Part shown: piece by piece, positions 35,013-44,201 of the stretch
How the letters are laid out: the number at the start of each line of letters is the position of its first letter
Position numbering within the stretch: the stretch's first letter is position 1
NCBI GenBank assembly: GCA_965220245.1
Contig: CBDCPI010000002.1
Coordinates: 1-64,000, forward strand
Source of the DNA: CBDCPI01 sp965220245
GTDB taxonomy: Bacteria; Chloroflexota; Dehalococcoidia; Lucifugimonadales; UBA3495
Length of the DNA stretch: 64,000 nucleotides
Direction of reading: 5' to 3'
Program-made: the position numbers and the translations under genes
Notes under the pieces: generated by a model
What the model was told of the DNA's origin: nothing
The model's database searches: none
What the model saw: the letters and a program-made list of their open reading frames with translations, nothing else

Positions 35013-35918
35013 CTAGCTTCCTGCCGGGACCGGTACGCCCGGAATGTTGAGCCTGATTTTCATCAGAGTGTTTCGGGAAGTGATGTACAGGGCTCGCCAA
35101 TCATCGTCGCCCCAAGCAATGTTAGTGGTGGCTGGCTGCCCGTGAACGATGGTGCCCAAGTGTTTACCGGAGGGGTCCAAGACCCACACGCCGCCCGCGC
35201 CGCCGCAATAGACATTGCCCTCCACGTCGACCTTCATTCCGTCGGGCACCCCCGGCTGCTCGCCCCGGAGGTCGGCGAAGACCTTTGCCGTCCCCAAGGC
35301 CAAAGCGCCGGTGGGCAGCAGATCAAAGGACCTGATGTGGCCCCGCCGGGAGTCGTTGACATAAAGCACCGTCTCGTCCGGGGAAAAGGCCAGACCGTTG
35401 GGCGTCACGAAATCGCCAATCAAGAGGGTCAGCGATCCCAGATCGGGAGTAACCCGGTACACCCCGGAGAAGTCCAAGTCCCACTGCTCTTGAGGGCGCG
35501 GCAGCGTCCAAGGGTCGGTAAAGTAAATGCAGCCGTCGGACTTGACCACCACGTCGTTGGGGCGGTTTAGCTGCCGGCCCTTGAAGCTGTTAGCCACCAC
35601 GGTAGTGCTGCCGTCGGGCTCTTGGCGGGTTACGCGGCGGGAGTCGTGCTCACAAGCGATCAGGCGCCCCTGAAGGTCTCGGGTAAGCCCGTTGGAGCGG
35701 TTGGTGGGCTCTTTGAATAACGTTACCCCCTCACCGGGCGCCCATTTCATTTGCCGGTTGTTGTGAATATCGCTAAAGAGGAGGTACCCTCCGTCTTTCA
35801 ACCAGACCGGCCCTTCGGCGGGGCCGTTGTCTCCACCGTAACCAACGCCCAGTTCCTCCACCGGTTGGTCTGCCGAAACGATACGGTCCATTTCCGGAGC
35901 TAGCTTCTCGATTGACAT
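35013..35918 (-). CDS. SMP-30/gluconolactonase family lactonase
   Basis: 301 residues forming a six-bladed beta-propeller: EGPVWLKDGGYLLFSDIHNN (metal glutamate), RLIACEHDSRRV, LNRPNDVVVKSDGCIYFTDP, TPNGLAFSPDETVLYVNDSR (asparagine and aspartate ligands), GVPDGMKVDVEGNVYCGG. These enzymes hydrolyse sugar or other lactones using a divalent metal. No signal peptide, so cytosolic. It probably forms an operon with the CMD gene. Confidence 0.9.
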   Translation of the reverse strand: MSIEKLAPEMDRIVSADQPVEELGVGYGGDNGPAEGPVWLKDGGYLLFSDIHNNRQMKWAPGEGVTLFKEPTNRSNGLTRDLQGRLIACEHDSRRVTRQEPDGSTTVVANSFKGRQLNRPNDVVVKSDGCIYFTDPWTLPRPQEQWDLDFSGVYRVTPDLGSLTLLIGDFVTPNGLAFSPDETVLYVNDSRRGHIRSFDLLPTGALALGTAKVFADLRGEQPGVPDGMKVDVEGNVYCGGAGGVWVLDPSGKHLGTIVHGQPATTNIAWGDDDWRALYITSRNTLMKIRLNIPGVPVPAGS

Positions 35919-36185
35919 GGTAGTTCCTCCAATATAGATTTGTTGGCGGTCTTGATGTAATCAGCCCAAGCTAAGGATAACTTGCCACCATTATAGCCAG
36001 TCAATATAATGGCACCAACCTATCGCGGCTACGGCTTGGGTTTCCTTTAGATGTTCAGTCTCCTCCGCGCCAGTGGGGATACCGCTTCGCAGCATCCAAC
36101 CAAACTTTAACATCACCGTCCGCAGCTTCGTAACCCAATCAACAAAGGTAACCCGTCGACAAAGGACCACCATAAGGAGGGCGTC

Positions 36186-37376
36186 ATGGTTGAACAGTTG
36201 GCCAGGCCCAAGGATAAAGTAGAAGTCTACTGGTTCTCCGAGCAGCCCAACGGCTACATCACCGACGACATGCTGAATCAATACGACTCGGGCCGCCTTG
36301 GCTTCCCCAATACCCACTTTGATCCGGAAAAAGCCCACGTGCTTTACAGTGAATACCACGATCAGTATGCCTGGGCAGACGAAGTCGGTTTCGACGGCAT
36401 CATGTCCAACGAGCACCACGCTTCCTACTGGTGCATGAAGCCGGCGGTCAACTTGGATGCCGCGGTCATCTCTAAGGTGACCCGGAATGTCAAGATCGCT
36501 ATTCTGGGCAATGTCATCGCCATTAATGACCCCATCAGGATGGCGGAAGAGATTGCGATGCTGGACTGCTACTCCGGCGGCCGGATAATCTCCGGCTTCG
36601 TGCGGGGCGGCGCGGTTGAGAGCCTTCAGGGGGGCATCGACCCCACCGAGAACCGGTCCCGGTTTGAAGAAGCCCACGACCTGATCATCAAGTGCTGGAC
36701 TGAGCCGGGCCCGTTCCGCTACGAGGGGAACCACTACCACCACCGGGTGGTGAACCCTTGGGTGCTGCCGATGCAGAAGCCCCATCCCGACATTTGGTTC
36801 CCCGGCACCGGGAGCCCGGAGAGTGTGATTTGGGCGGCCGAGCACGGCCATCCTTACATGAACTTGGGCGCGGCGCTGGACGTGACCATGTGGTTAAAGG
36901 ACATCTACATCGATACGGCCAAAGAGGCCGGGTTCAAGCCAGCGCCGGAGCACTTCGGTTACCTGCTGAAGGCCTTCGTGGCCGACACCGACGAAAAGGC
37001 CCAGGAAATTGGCCGCGAGTATATGTGGACCGAGCAAAACCGGATGAAAGGACCCCGTGAGCACAACGACCCGCCCGGGTACCAGTCCCGGCAGGCGCTC
37101 CGGGTGAAGCAGCAGCGGCCCGTCGGCCAGTTCGGCGGCGTCACCAACCGCATGACCTACGAGCAGCAGCAGGAGATCAACATCGTCATCGTTGGCAGCC
37201 CGGAGACGGTTACCAGGAAGCTGACCGAGACCATCACCAAACTTAACCCGGGCTATCTGCACATCTACGGCAACGAAGGCGCCATGCCCCATAAGGACGT
37301 GATGCGCTCCATCGAGTTGATGGGCAAGGAAGTGATCCCGGCGTTGCACGAGATCAAGCTGGAACCCTACGAATAG
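36186..37376 (+). CDS. LLM class flavin-dependent oxidoreductase (alkanal monooxygenase-like)
   Basis: 396 residues of the luciferase-like superfamily: VEVYWFSEQPNGYI, FDGIMSNEHHASYW (the NEHH motif typical of flavin-type members), VKIAILGNVIAINDPIRMAEEIAMLDCYSGGRIISGF, and DIWFPGTGSPESV. The NEHH and ...GGRII... features point to the two-component, FMNH2-using branch rather than F420. GGAGG lies 6 nt before ATG 36186. It begins a same-strand run of five genes to 41343. Confidence 0.9.
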   Translation: MVEQLARPKDKVEVYWFSEQPNGYITDDMLNQYDSGRLGFPNTHFDPEKAHVLYSEYHDQYAWADEVGFDGIMSNEHHASYWCMKPAVNLDAAVISKVTRNVKIAILGNVIAINDPIRMAEEIAMLDCYSGGRIISGFVRGGAVESLQGGIDPTENRSRFEEAHDLIIKCWTEPGPFRYEGNHYHHRVVNPWVLPMQKPHPDIWFPGTGSPESVIWAAEHGHPYMNLGAALDVTMWLKDIYIDTAKEAGFKPAPEHFGYLLKAFVADTDEKAQEIGREYMWTEQNRMKGPREHNDPPGYQSRQALRVKQQRPVGQFGGVTNRMTYEQQQEINIVIVGSPETVTRKLTETITKLNPGYLHIYGNEGAMPHKDVMRSIELMGKEVIPALHEIKLEPYE

Positions 37377-37408
37377 ACCGGTCATTCTGCCCGGTAGGCG
37401 GGACTAAA

Positions 37409-37563
37409 AGGGTGTCTAATAATCAATTGTGGCCCGAACCCTGTCATTCCGAGCGGAGTGAGGAATCTAAAATGCTTGGGCAGCAGCACACCCAAGGAGT
37501 TTAGACTCTTCGCTTTGCTCAGGGTGACAGGTGATCGGTTGCGAGGACTTATTAAACACTCTC
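37409..37563. repeat. Inverted-repeat element, possibly MITE-like
   Basis: The 249-bp gap holds a block starting AGGGTGTCTAATAATC and ending GACTTATTAAACACTCT, an imperfect inverted pair, with family-1-like inner words (GTCATTCCGAGCGGAGTGAG, CTCAGGGTGACAGG). No coding capacity. Degenerate ends make the boundaries approximate. Confidence 0.5.
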
Positions 37564-37625
37564 TAATGGGAAAGCAACCGGGCGTCAGCTCACCAAGGCG
37601 AGAGTAGTATCTAACGAGGTGCATC

Positions 37626-37985
37626 ATGGCGTTCAAGATGAACCATATCCACTTGAAGACCCCGGACCCGGAGGCTACCGCAAAATTCTACGTGGACAAC
37701 CTTGGAGCAACCATCGTGGGTCAGGCCGGCGGCAACGGTCTGCGCTTGGACCTGCACGGTCTCTCAGTGAACATCACCAAGTTTATCGAAGCCCAGAACC
37801 GGGAGCAGGTCTACGGGATCGAGCACATAGCCATCGATACTGACGACTTGGACAACGTGGTCGAGAACCTCAAGGCCGGCGGCGCCAAGATTCTTGAGGA
37901 AACGCAAGTGGGCAGCGGCCGGAGGGTCTGCTTCTTTGAGGGGCCGGAGGGCGTGCAACTGGAAGTCTTAGAGATGACCAGCTAA
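37626..37985 (+). CDS. VOC family (glyoxalase/dioxygenase fold) protein
   Basis: 119 residues with two beta-alpha-beta-beta-beta units: NHIHLKTPDPEATAKFYVDNLGA (metal histidine), EHIAIDTDDLDNVVENLKAGGAKI (second histidine), FFEGPEGVQLEVLEM (glutamate). These H/H/E residues fit a metal-dependent VOC enzyme such as a lyase, epimerase or extradiol dioxygenase; the reaction cannot be fixed. GAGG precedes ATG 37626. Near the LLM oxygenase and NIPSNAP genes it may act in the same pathway. Confidence 0.87.
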   Translation: MAFKMNHIHLKTPDPEATAKFYVDNLGATIVGQAGGNGLRLDLHGLSVNITKFIEAQNREQVYGIEHIAIDTDDLDNVVENLKAGGAKILEETQVGSGRRVCFFEGPEGVQLEVLEMTS

Positions 37986-38045
37986 CCCCAAGACTATCAT
38001 CCGGTACCTTAGGTCAAACCAAAACAACGCGCAGCGAGGTGCGAC

Positions 38046-38699
38046 ATGCTATATGAGTCCCGTTACTATCACGCGGTGCCCGGCAAACTCCCGGCCCTCA
38101 ACGACCGGTTTGCCAACATTACCATGGACTACTTCACCCAGTACGAAATAGGGATGATGGGGTTCTGGACCGACGAAATCGGCACCAGCAACCTCCTCAC
38201 CTACATCCTGACTTTCGACAATCTGGGCGACCGGGAGACCAAGTGGACCGCCTTCGGAGCGGACAAAGCCCGGCTGGCGGCCTTCGCCGAGACCGAAGTC
38301 GACGGGCCGCTGGTGGCCCAAGTCCAGAACACCTTCATGCAAGCCACCCCTTACTCCCCGGAGCCCCAGTTGTCGTCCAACGTGCAGGAATTGCGCCTGT
38401 ACGACGCGATGCCGGGCAAGCTGCCGGCGTTGCACGACCGGTTCTCCAATCACACCATGCGGCTGTTCGAGCGGCATGGCATCGAGAACATTGCTTATTG
38501 GACCGAGACGGTGGGCACTAGCAACCGGTTGGTGTACATGCTCGGATATCCCAGCCTGGGCGACCGGGAAAATAGTTGGCGGGCGTTCCAGGCCGACCCC
38601 GAGTGGCAAGAAGCCAGGGCCGAATCGGAAAAGGATGGGCCTTTGGTCCGGGTCAGTTCCCACTCGATCATGCGCCCCACCGCATATTCCCCCCGGTAG
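38046..38699 (+). CDS. NIPSNAP family protein with two tandem domains
   Basis: 217 residues made of two ~105-residue repeats, each with L..Y.A.PGKLPAL.DRF, GMMGFW/NIAYW, a GTSN(L/R)L/V.Y.L strand and LGDRE..W.AF. NIPSNAP domains are ferredoxin-like dimeric barrels; a tandem protein can fold as its own pseudo-dimer. They occur beside oxygenases and are poorly understood. GAGG lies 6 nt before ATG 38046. Confidence 0.87.
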   Translation: MLYESRYYHAVPGKLPALNDRFANITMDYFTQYEIGMMGFWTDEIGTSNLLTYILTFDNLGDRETKWTAFGADKARLAAFAETEVDGPLVAQVQNTFMQATPYSPEPQLSSNVQELRLYDAMPGKLPALHDRFSNHTMRLFERHGIENIAYWTETVGTSNRLVYMLGYPSLGDRENSWRAFQADPEWQEARAESEKDGPLVRVSSHSIMRPTAYSPR

Positions 38700-38857
38700 G
38701 GCAAACTCCCTTCCCCACGGATACCCGGAGAGTCCTAAGGGTGCGGACCTCAATGACACCACGAGGTCCGCACCGCTGGCCCTCTTAATTATCTGCGTCC
38801 GCTTTCTATCCCTGCCCCCGGCGGTGACCCTCCTCCAGGCGTCGAAGAGGTGAGAAC

Positions 38858-40150
38858 GTGACCAGTTTGGTCGAAGTGGGCCGGCAAATCGGTGCCCGCT
38901 ACTTTGTCTCCCTCCAAATCCTGGAGTACCGTAAGCTCTGGCTAGCTACCCTGTGCTCCCAATCGGCGGCTTGGGCCTTGATTGTGGCCCGCGCGGCACT
39001 GGTCTTGGAATTGACCGGGTCGGCCGCTTGGACCGGCTACGTAACCTTCGCCGCAATGATCCCTTCGGTGGTGGTGTCGCCGCTGGCAGGGTATCTGGCC
39101 GACCGTTTTGACCGCCGCACCGTTCTGGCTGTTGCCTATTCGGTTAACATCCTCGACAACCTGGCGCTGGCCATCCTGGTAATTACCGGACTGGTAGAAC
39201 CTTGGCACGTATTGGTGCTAGCGGCCGTTACCGGATCGGCCCGTTCCACCCAAATGCCTGCCGCCCAATCCTTGCTGGCGAACATGGTGCCTAGGCAGCG
39301 GCTGCTCAATGCCGTCTCCTTGTACCAAGTAACGTTCCACGGTTCCCGCTTCCTGGGACCCTTCCTGATCCTAGTGGTGTTGTGGGCCACCGGGCACCAG
39401 AACTGGGTATTCTTCCTCTGCGCCGGGCTGTATATCTCGGGACTATCCTTGGTCTTGAGCATCCGGACCGTTTCTACCGGGGTAGTCCAAGCCGGGAGAT
39501 TTAGCCAGGTGTTCCTGAGCAACCTGCTGGCCGGGTTGCGCTACATGTACCGCAACCCCTTGGTGCTTTCGATAGTGCTCCTGGTAGTGGCCCACTGCGG
39601 AATGAGCATGTCCTTTGAGTCCCTGCTGCCGGTGTTTTCTCAGGAGCGGCTGGGAGCGGCCAGCAGCGCCGCGGTCATGGGGGGCGCCAGTTACCTGATG
39701 GTGGCCTACGGTATCGGAGCTTTGGTCACCGCCCTGAGTTTGGCCGGGGTGCAGAGTGATCGGACCCGGGGACAACTACTCTTTTGGCTCGCGGTCCTGA
39801 GCGGCGCTACCCCGGTGGCCTTGGCCTTATCGCCGGACCTGTCCACCGCCGGTCTCGCGGCTGCGGGCATGGGCTTGTCGCAAGGCGGGTTTATGACGCT
39901 GAGTCACGCCATGCTCCAGTCCATCGCGCCCGATGAGATTCGGGGCCGGTTGATGGGAGTGTATAGCTGGCATACGCAAGGGTTTATGGCCGGCTTCAAC
40001 TTGTTCAATGGCGCAGTCGTCGGGTTAACCGATCTAACGGCGCCCATAATTTTGGCCGCCGGTGGGGCTGCATTCGTCGTCGTGGTGCTCCTTAGCATCG
40101 GGCGGGTACCGCTTCGCCAAGTGTATGCCAAGGGACTGCCCTCGACCTAA
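38858..40150 (+). CDS. MFS transporter (EntS/multidrug-like)
   Basis: 430 residues, about 12 membrane helices. The first cytoplasmic loop carries GYLADRFDRRTVLA, the MFS motif A (G-x3-D-R-x-x-R-R). The first half resembles MFS_3/EntS-type exporters (RALWLATLCSQSAAWALIVARAALVLELTG-like start). GTG 38858 follows GAGGTGAGAAC. Substrate unknown; a position inside the catabolic run suggests uptake or efflux of its compound or by-product. Confidence 0.88.
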   Translation: MTSLVEVGRQIGARYFVSLQILEYRKLWLATLCSQSAAWALIVARAALVLELTGSAAWTGYVTFAAMIPSVVVSPLAGYLADRFDRRTVLAVAYSVNILDNLALAILVITGLVEPWHVLVLAAVTGSARSTQMPAAQSLLANMVPRQRLLNAVSLYQVTFHGSRFLGPFLILVVLWATGHQNWVFFLCAGLYISGLSLVLSIRTVSTGVVQAGRFSQVFLSNLLAGLRYMYRNPLVLSIVLLVVAHCGMSMSFESLLPVFSQERLGAASSAAVMGGASYLMVAYGIGALVTALSLAGVQSDRTRGQLLFWLAVLSGATPVALALSPDLSTAGLAAAGMGLSQGGFMTLSHAMLQSIAPDEIRGRLMGVYSWHTQGFMAGFNLFNGAVVGLTDLTAPIILAAGGAAFVVVVLLSIGRVPLRQVYAKGLPST

Positions 40151-40182
40151 CCGGTGGAAGCAGGCATGGGGAGTGCGAACGC

Positions 40183-41343
40183 ATGGACGTAGCTGCAATC
40201 AGGGACCGGATACCGGTCTGTAGAGACTTTACTTACCTGAACACCGGGTGGTCGGGGCCGTCACCGGTGTCGGTGGTCGAAGCTATCAAAACCCGCTTGG
40301 ACTACGAAATGGTCCAAGGCCCCACCAGCCCTGATGTTGTTCAGAACGGACGGGAGATTCAAGCGGGGTTGAGGGAAGCCTTTGCCAGCCTGCTGCACGC
40401 CAGCCCTGATGAGATTTGCGTGACCAGGAACACCACCGAGGGCCTGAACATCGTGATGAACGGGTTGACCTGGCAGCCGGGGGACGAGATCATCACTTGC
40501 GACTTGGAGCATAGCTCGGTGTTGACTCCCAGCTATGTCCAGCAGCACCGGCGCGGCGCGGTGGTCAAGCTACTCCGGTTGGCCCCTGATGAGGACCCGG
40601 CAAGCATCCTGGAGAAGATCGAGGCGGCTATCTCGGACCGGACTAAGCTGGTGTTTCTCAGCCACGTCGAGTATTCCAGCGGCTTGAGAATGCCCGTGAC
40701 CGCAATAAGGAGCTTGACCCGGGAGCGGGGCGTCCTGATGTTGTTGGACGGAGCGCAGACGGCGGGGCATCTGGACCTGGATATGGCTGACATGGGCTGC
40801 GATTTCTACTCCGTACCTGCTCAAAAGTGGCTGTTGGGCCCCGAGGGTGTAGGCGCATTGTTCGTCCGCCGGGACCTTATCCCTGGGCTGCAACCGGCCT
40901 TTGTGGCGGGCCGGGCGGCGTTGCATCCCGAGGACCCCTACGGGTTCGAACCAAACGAGACCAGCATCGATAAGTTCCTGTTGACCTCTACCAGCGCCGC
41001 GCTACAGGCCGGGGCGCTGGAGGCCATTCGGTTCGTCCGCGAAATCGGCGTGGCGGAAATCGAGAGCCGGGACGTAGAGTTGGCCGGAACGCTGAAGGAT
41101 GCTCTGGCCGAAATCCCCGGGGTGAAAGTGCTCTCCCCGAGGGACCGGCAGAGCTCCACCGGGCTGGTGTCTTTTGTTATCGACGGGTTAAGTCCGGCGG
41201 AAGCGGTCTCCCGGCTCTGGAGCGAGCACCGGATTGTGTGCCGCCCGGTAAGTTTCCATTCCAGCATCAGAGTCTCGGTCCACTTCTTCAACACCGAGGA
41301 GGAGATGCAACAGGTGGCTGGAGCAGTGCAGGGGATGGCCTGA
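40183..41343 (+). CDS. Class V aminotransferase fold PLP-dependent enzyme
   Basis: 386 residues with FTYLNTGWSGPSP, TRNTTEGLNIVMNGL, HVEYSSGLRMPV, LLDGAQTAGHLDLDM (PLP-contact aspartate) and SVPAQKWLLGPEGVGALFV (catalytic lysine in AQKW). The family includes cysteine desulfurases, kynureninase-like and isopenicillin N epimerase-like enzymes. The cysteine-bearing loop of SufS/IscS is not evident, so desulfurase activity is not supported. GGGGAG lies about 9 nt before ATG 40183. Confidence 0.88.
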   Translation: MDVAAIRDRIPVCRDFTYLNTGWSGPSPVSVVEAIKTRLDYEMVQGPTSPDVVQNGREIQAGLREAFASLLHASPDEICVTRNTTEGLNIVMNGLTWQPGDEIITCDLEHSSVLTPSYVQQHRRGAVVKLLRLAPDEDPASILEKIEAAISDRTKLVFLSHVEYSSGLRMPVTAIRSLTRERGVLMLLDGAQTAGHLDLDMADMGCDFYSVPAQKWLLGPEGVGALFVRRDLIPGLQPAFVAGRAALHPEDPYGFEPNETSIDKFLLTSTSAALQAGALEAIRFVREIGVAEIESRDVELAGTLKDALAEIPGVKVLSPRDRQSSTGLVSFVIDGLSPAEAVSRLWSEHRIVCRPVSFHSSIRVSVHFFNTEEEMQQVAGAVQGMA

Positions 41344-41356
41344 GCCGTTTACCCGT

Positions 41357-41710
41357 CTAGTCCACCGTCACCCGCTCGAAATGGGTGTTGGGGAAAGCGG
41401 CCACCAACTCCGCGGTAGCTTCACTCCGGTTGACGAAGCCATGCTTTACCCCCGCCGGCGCCAGCACCGTGTCGCCAGGGCTCAGGACAACAACCTCGTC
41501 GCCCAGGATGGCCTCCAGTTCACCATCTACGATGGTCATGGCTTCCTCGGAGTCCGGATGGATATGGGTGGTAACTTGGGCCCCGGGATTGATGGTAAGT
41601 TGAGCAATGTAGAGAGATTGGGCGCCCTGGAAGGTGTCGACTAACACGGTCCGGGTAACTCCCGGGTAGCCTTCCTCGGTACGGGCACTGGAAGGATCAA
41701 TAATAGGCAT
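41357..41710 (-). CDS. Cupin domain protein
   Basis: 117 residues, a single cupin: QLTINPGAQVTTHIHPDSEEAMTIVDGELEAIL (motif 1 with H-x-H and glutamate), GDTVLAPAGVKHGFVN (motif 2 histidine). The H/H/E/H set can hold a metal. Role unknown, perhaps a dioxygenase, isomerase or sensor for the neighbouring pathway. GGAGG lies 9 nt before ATG 41710. Its 3' end meets the class V aminotransferase gene tail to tail, and the LLM gene is 25 bp upstream on the same strand. Confidence 0.87.
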   Translation of the reverse strand: MPIIDPSSARTEEGYPGVTRTVLVDTFQGAQSLYIAQLTINPGAQVTTHIHPDSEEAMTIVDGELEAILGDEVVVLSPGDTVLAPAGVKHGFVNRSEATAELVAAFPNTHFERVTVD

Positions 41711-41735
41711 CTTGGCGTCCTCCGAATTTTGTTGG

Positions 41736-42635
41736 TTATGCGGATACTCTGGGCTTCACTTCGTTTATGAACCTTTCCATGACCGTGAATTTGTCCGGGA
41801 AGGATTCACCCGATATTTCCATCACTGCATGGTCTACCCCCGCCTCCGTGTACTGTTGCAGGTCGGCGATGGTGTCCTCAGTAGTGCCGTGAAGGGGCGG
41901 CCGCTGCTCCCCGTTCGACGCCCCGGTGAAGTTCAGCGTTGCCCTAAAGGACAGGGCTGGTGGCGTCTGACGTCCCACCGATTCTGAATAGCGCCGCATG
42001 TAAGCTGCGTTCTTAGCTAGCTCCTGAGGTCCCATTTGTGATGAGTGCCAATAGTCCCCGAACTGCACGGCCCGGCGCACCCCGCGGCGGCTGCGGCCAC
42101 CGATCCAAACGGGCGGGTGAGGTTGCTGGACGGGCATGGGGGAAAAAGTGACTTCCGAGACCTGAAAGTGCTCGCCGTCGAAACTTGGGGTCGAATTGGT
42201 CCACAGTTCTTTCAACAACCCCAAGTACTCGTCGCTAACTTGACCGCGGTTGGCAAAGGGAGCGTTTAGCGCCTCGAACTCTCCTTCCATCCAGCCGACT
42301 GCCGCGCCGAAGATTACCCGGCCTTGGGATAGGACATCGGCGGTGGCGATGGTTTTCGCCAAGATGACCGGGTTACGGTAGGGGAGGATTATCACGCTGG
42401 TGCCGAGGTTCACCTTGCTGGTTACGGCCCCCAAATGGGTGAGTAGGGATAGGGGCTCCAACATGTCATGGCGGTAGACAATATCGGTCCGGCCTGGGAT
42501 CACATGGGGGACGATTATGTGGTCGGTAACCCACACCGAGTCAAAACCCATTTCCTCGGCCTTGACTGCCATTTCGGTTAGTCCTTTGGCGTCGATGGGC
42601 CTTCCGTAGTGGGGGATGCACACTCCGTATTTCAT
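41736..42635 (-). CDS. LLM class F420-dependent oxidoreductase
   Basis: 299 residues: MKYGVCIPHYGRPI, GFDSVWVTDHIIVPHVIPGRTD, KVNLGTSVIILPYRNPVILAKT, SQGRVIFGAAVGWMEGEFEALN and PHPPVWIGGRSRRGVRRA. The VTDH and VGWMEGEF blocks are characteristic of F420-dependent TIGR03619-like members. GGGAGG lies 8 nt before ATG 42635. It probably shares a transcript with the cupin gene and perhaps with the deacetylase upstream. Confidence 0.9.
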   Translation of the reverse strand: MKYGVCIPHYGRPIDAKGLTEMAVKAEEMGFDSVWVTDHIIVPHVIPGRTDIVYRHDMLEPLSLLTHLGAVTSKVNLGTSVIILPYRNPVILAKTIATADVLSQGRVIFGAAVGWMEGEFEALNAPFANRGQVSDEYLGLLKELWTNSTPSFDGEHFQVSEVTFSPMPVQQPHPPVWIGGRSRRGVRRAVQFGDYWHSSQMGPQELAKNAAYMRRYSESVGRQTPPALSFRATLNFTGASNGEQRPPLHGTTEDTIADLQQYTEAGVDHAVMEISGESFPDKFTVMERFINEVKPRVSA

Positions 42636-42740
42636 GGCTTGGGCCTCCCGTTTGCTTCCGTTTCTGGGCGAGGGGCGTCGGACGTCCGCTTAAGCTATCC
42701 GGGTATCATTGGTCAATCCTACACCAGGGTTGGGAGAATG

Positions 42741-43637
42741 TCAGCCCGCTTTGGCAGGATAGCGCTCCTGCCACCAGCGGGCAATGTCGACCCTTCGGGC
42801 GAACCAGACCCCGGGGAACCCCTTGGCGTACTGGAGGAAGCGGTCGATGGCTTTAGACCGGGCGGGCCGGCCGGCTATACGGCAGTGGAGGCCGACCGAC
42901 ATCATCTTGGGGTGGGTCTGCCCCTCCTCGTACAAGCAGTCGAAGGTGTCGGTCAGGTATTCGTAGAAATCGCGGGTGCTAACCAACCCGCCCCTCCAGA
43001 ACCGGGAGTCGTTGGTCTCCATGCTGTATGGGACCACCAGCCACGGCTTGTCGTTGACCGAAACGTAGTAGGGCAAGTCGTCGTTGAGGGCGCTGCTGTC
43101 GTAGATGAAGCCGCCTTCGTCGACCACCAGTTGCCGGGTGTTTACGCTGGGGCCGTAGCGGGTGAACCAGCCCAGGGGCCTTTCTCCCGTGGTGCGGGTC
43201 AGCGACGCCACGGTCTTGTCGATAGCCTCCCGCTCCTGCTCCGGCGCCATCAGGTGGTACTCCTCCCAGCGGTAGCCGTGTCCGCAGACCTCGTGCCCTT
43301 TGGCGACGATCTCCTTGGCGACCTCCGGGTTGCGTTCCAGAGCCAAAGCGCAGCAGAAAAAGGTGGAGCTCACTTGATACTTGTCAAACAGGTCCAAGAG
43401 CCGCCACACGCCGACGCGGCTGCCGTATTCGAAGAATGACTCGTTAAAAAGGTCCCGCTGCGCCAGGGGGACCGGAGAAGGCACTTCCCCATTGGTCTCG
43501 TGATGGGAGTCCCCATCCAAAAGTGAGTACTCGGCGCCCTCTTCATAGTTGACCACCAGAGAAATGGCGATCCGGGCGTTGCCGGGCCACTGAATCCGGG
43601 GTATTTGCCTCCCGTATCCTACTAAGTCCCTTTGCAT
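42741..43637 (-). CDS. Polysaccharide deacetylase family (PuuE allantoinase-like) protein
   Basis: 298 residues of the NodB/CE4 fold: RIAISLVVNYEEGAEYSLLDGD, YGSRVGVWRLLDLFDKYQV, EVCGHGYRWEEYHLM (H-G-x-x-W), GWFTRYGPSVNTRQLV and MMSVGLHCRIAGRPAR. The EEGAE, YGSRVG and CGHGYRW blocks match PuuE-type allantoinases and related cyclic-amide hydrolases rather than chitin deacetylases. No purine genes are nearby, so allantoin as substrate is not assured. GGAGG lies 8 nt before ATG 43637. Confidence 0.88.
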   Translation of the reverse strand: MQRDLVGYGRQIPRIQWPGNARIAISLVVNYEEGAEYSLLDGDSHHETNGEVPSPVPLAQRDLFNESFFEYGSRVGVWRLLDLFDKYQVSSTFFCCALALERNPEVAKEIVAKGHEVCGHGYRWEEYHLMAPEQEREAIDKTVASLTRTTGERPLGWFTRYGPSVNTRQLVVDEGGFIYDSSALNDDLPYYVSVNDKPWLVVPYSMETNDSRFWRGGLVSTRDFYEYLTDTFDCLYEEGQTHPKMMSVGLHCRIAGRPARSKAIDRFLQYAKGFPGVWFARRVDIARWWQERYPAKAG

Positions 43638-43738
43638 CGATTGACCCCTCCAGGCTGGGTATCCGGCTCCAAGATTCTATGCCGGACTCCCATTATATCG
43701 CGTGCCCCGGTTGGCGCCGGATATGGCGCCCAGGACGA

Positions 43739-43892
43739 CAGGGTTAATTGTCACCCCGAACGGAGTGAGGGGTCTAAAATTTCTCCGGCAAGCCAAGGTT
43801 GGTTCTGGACAAGGACTTTAGATTCTTCAGTCGTTGAGTTTATCCTGAGCAAAGTCGAAGGGCTCCTTCAGAATGACAATTGAAAGACCCTG
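43739..43892. mobile_element. MITE-like element, family 1 (10-bp target duplication)
   Basis: 154 bp, starting CAGGGTTAATTGTCACC and ending TGACAATTGAAAGACCCTG. The 10 bp CCCAGGACGA flanks it on both sides (43729-43738 and 43893-43902). Its interior is in the opposite orientation to the copy at 9028. Confidence 0.82.
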
Positions 43893-43899
43893 CCCAGGA

Positions 43900-44022
43900 C
43901 GATTGCAAAGTCAGTCAGGCCCTTTTCATTGTCACCCTGAGCGCAGCGAAGGGTCTCTCCACTGTAGCTGAGATTCTTCGCTCCGCTCAGAATGACAGGT
44001 AGGGGTGTAGACTTTGCAATCG
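43900..44022. mobile_element. Small inverted-repeat element next to the family-1 MITE
   Basis: Bounded by CGATTGCAAAGT (43900-43911) and ACTTTGCAATCG (44011-44022), perfect 12-bp inverted repeats. The inside carries GTCACCCTGAGCGCAGCGAA and CGCTCAGAATGACAGG. The ends resemble those of the element at 51815 (TGTGCAAAGTCC). Together with the previous element it fills most of the 564-bp gap between 43637 and 44202; I see no gene there. Confidence 0.7.
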
Positions 44023-44201
44023 TACCAGGGGTAGTCGTTGGCCGGAGGTTTCGCTCGATGCGGTTATGTTAGAATCGACAAACGACGGTGAAGATACCCG
44101 GTTGGCAGTGAGTCACAGGCCTCGCCGACCCCTTAAACCCGGCATTTCTCTTGGTATAGTCTTGGTGATTCCAAAAAGGCCCTCATGTCCGAGGAGGTCA
44201 A

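Noticed and set aside
40940..40960. tRNA T-arm (GGGTTCGAACC)
   Set aside because: It lies inside the class V aminotransferase gene and no cloverleaf surrounds it.
40183..41343. Cysteine desulfurase (SufS/IscS)
   Set aside because: No conserved catalytic cysteine loop and no Fe-S assembly partners nearby.
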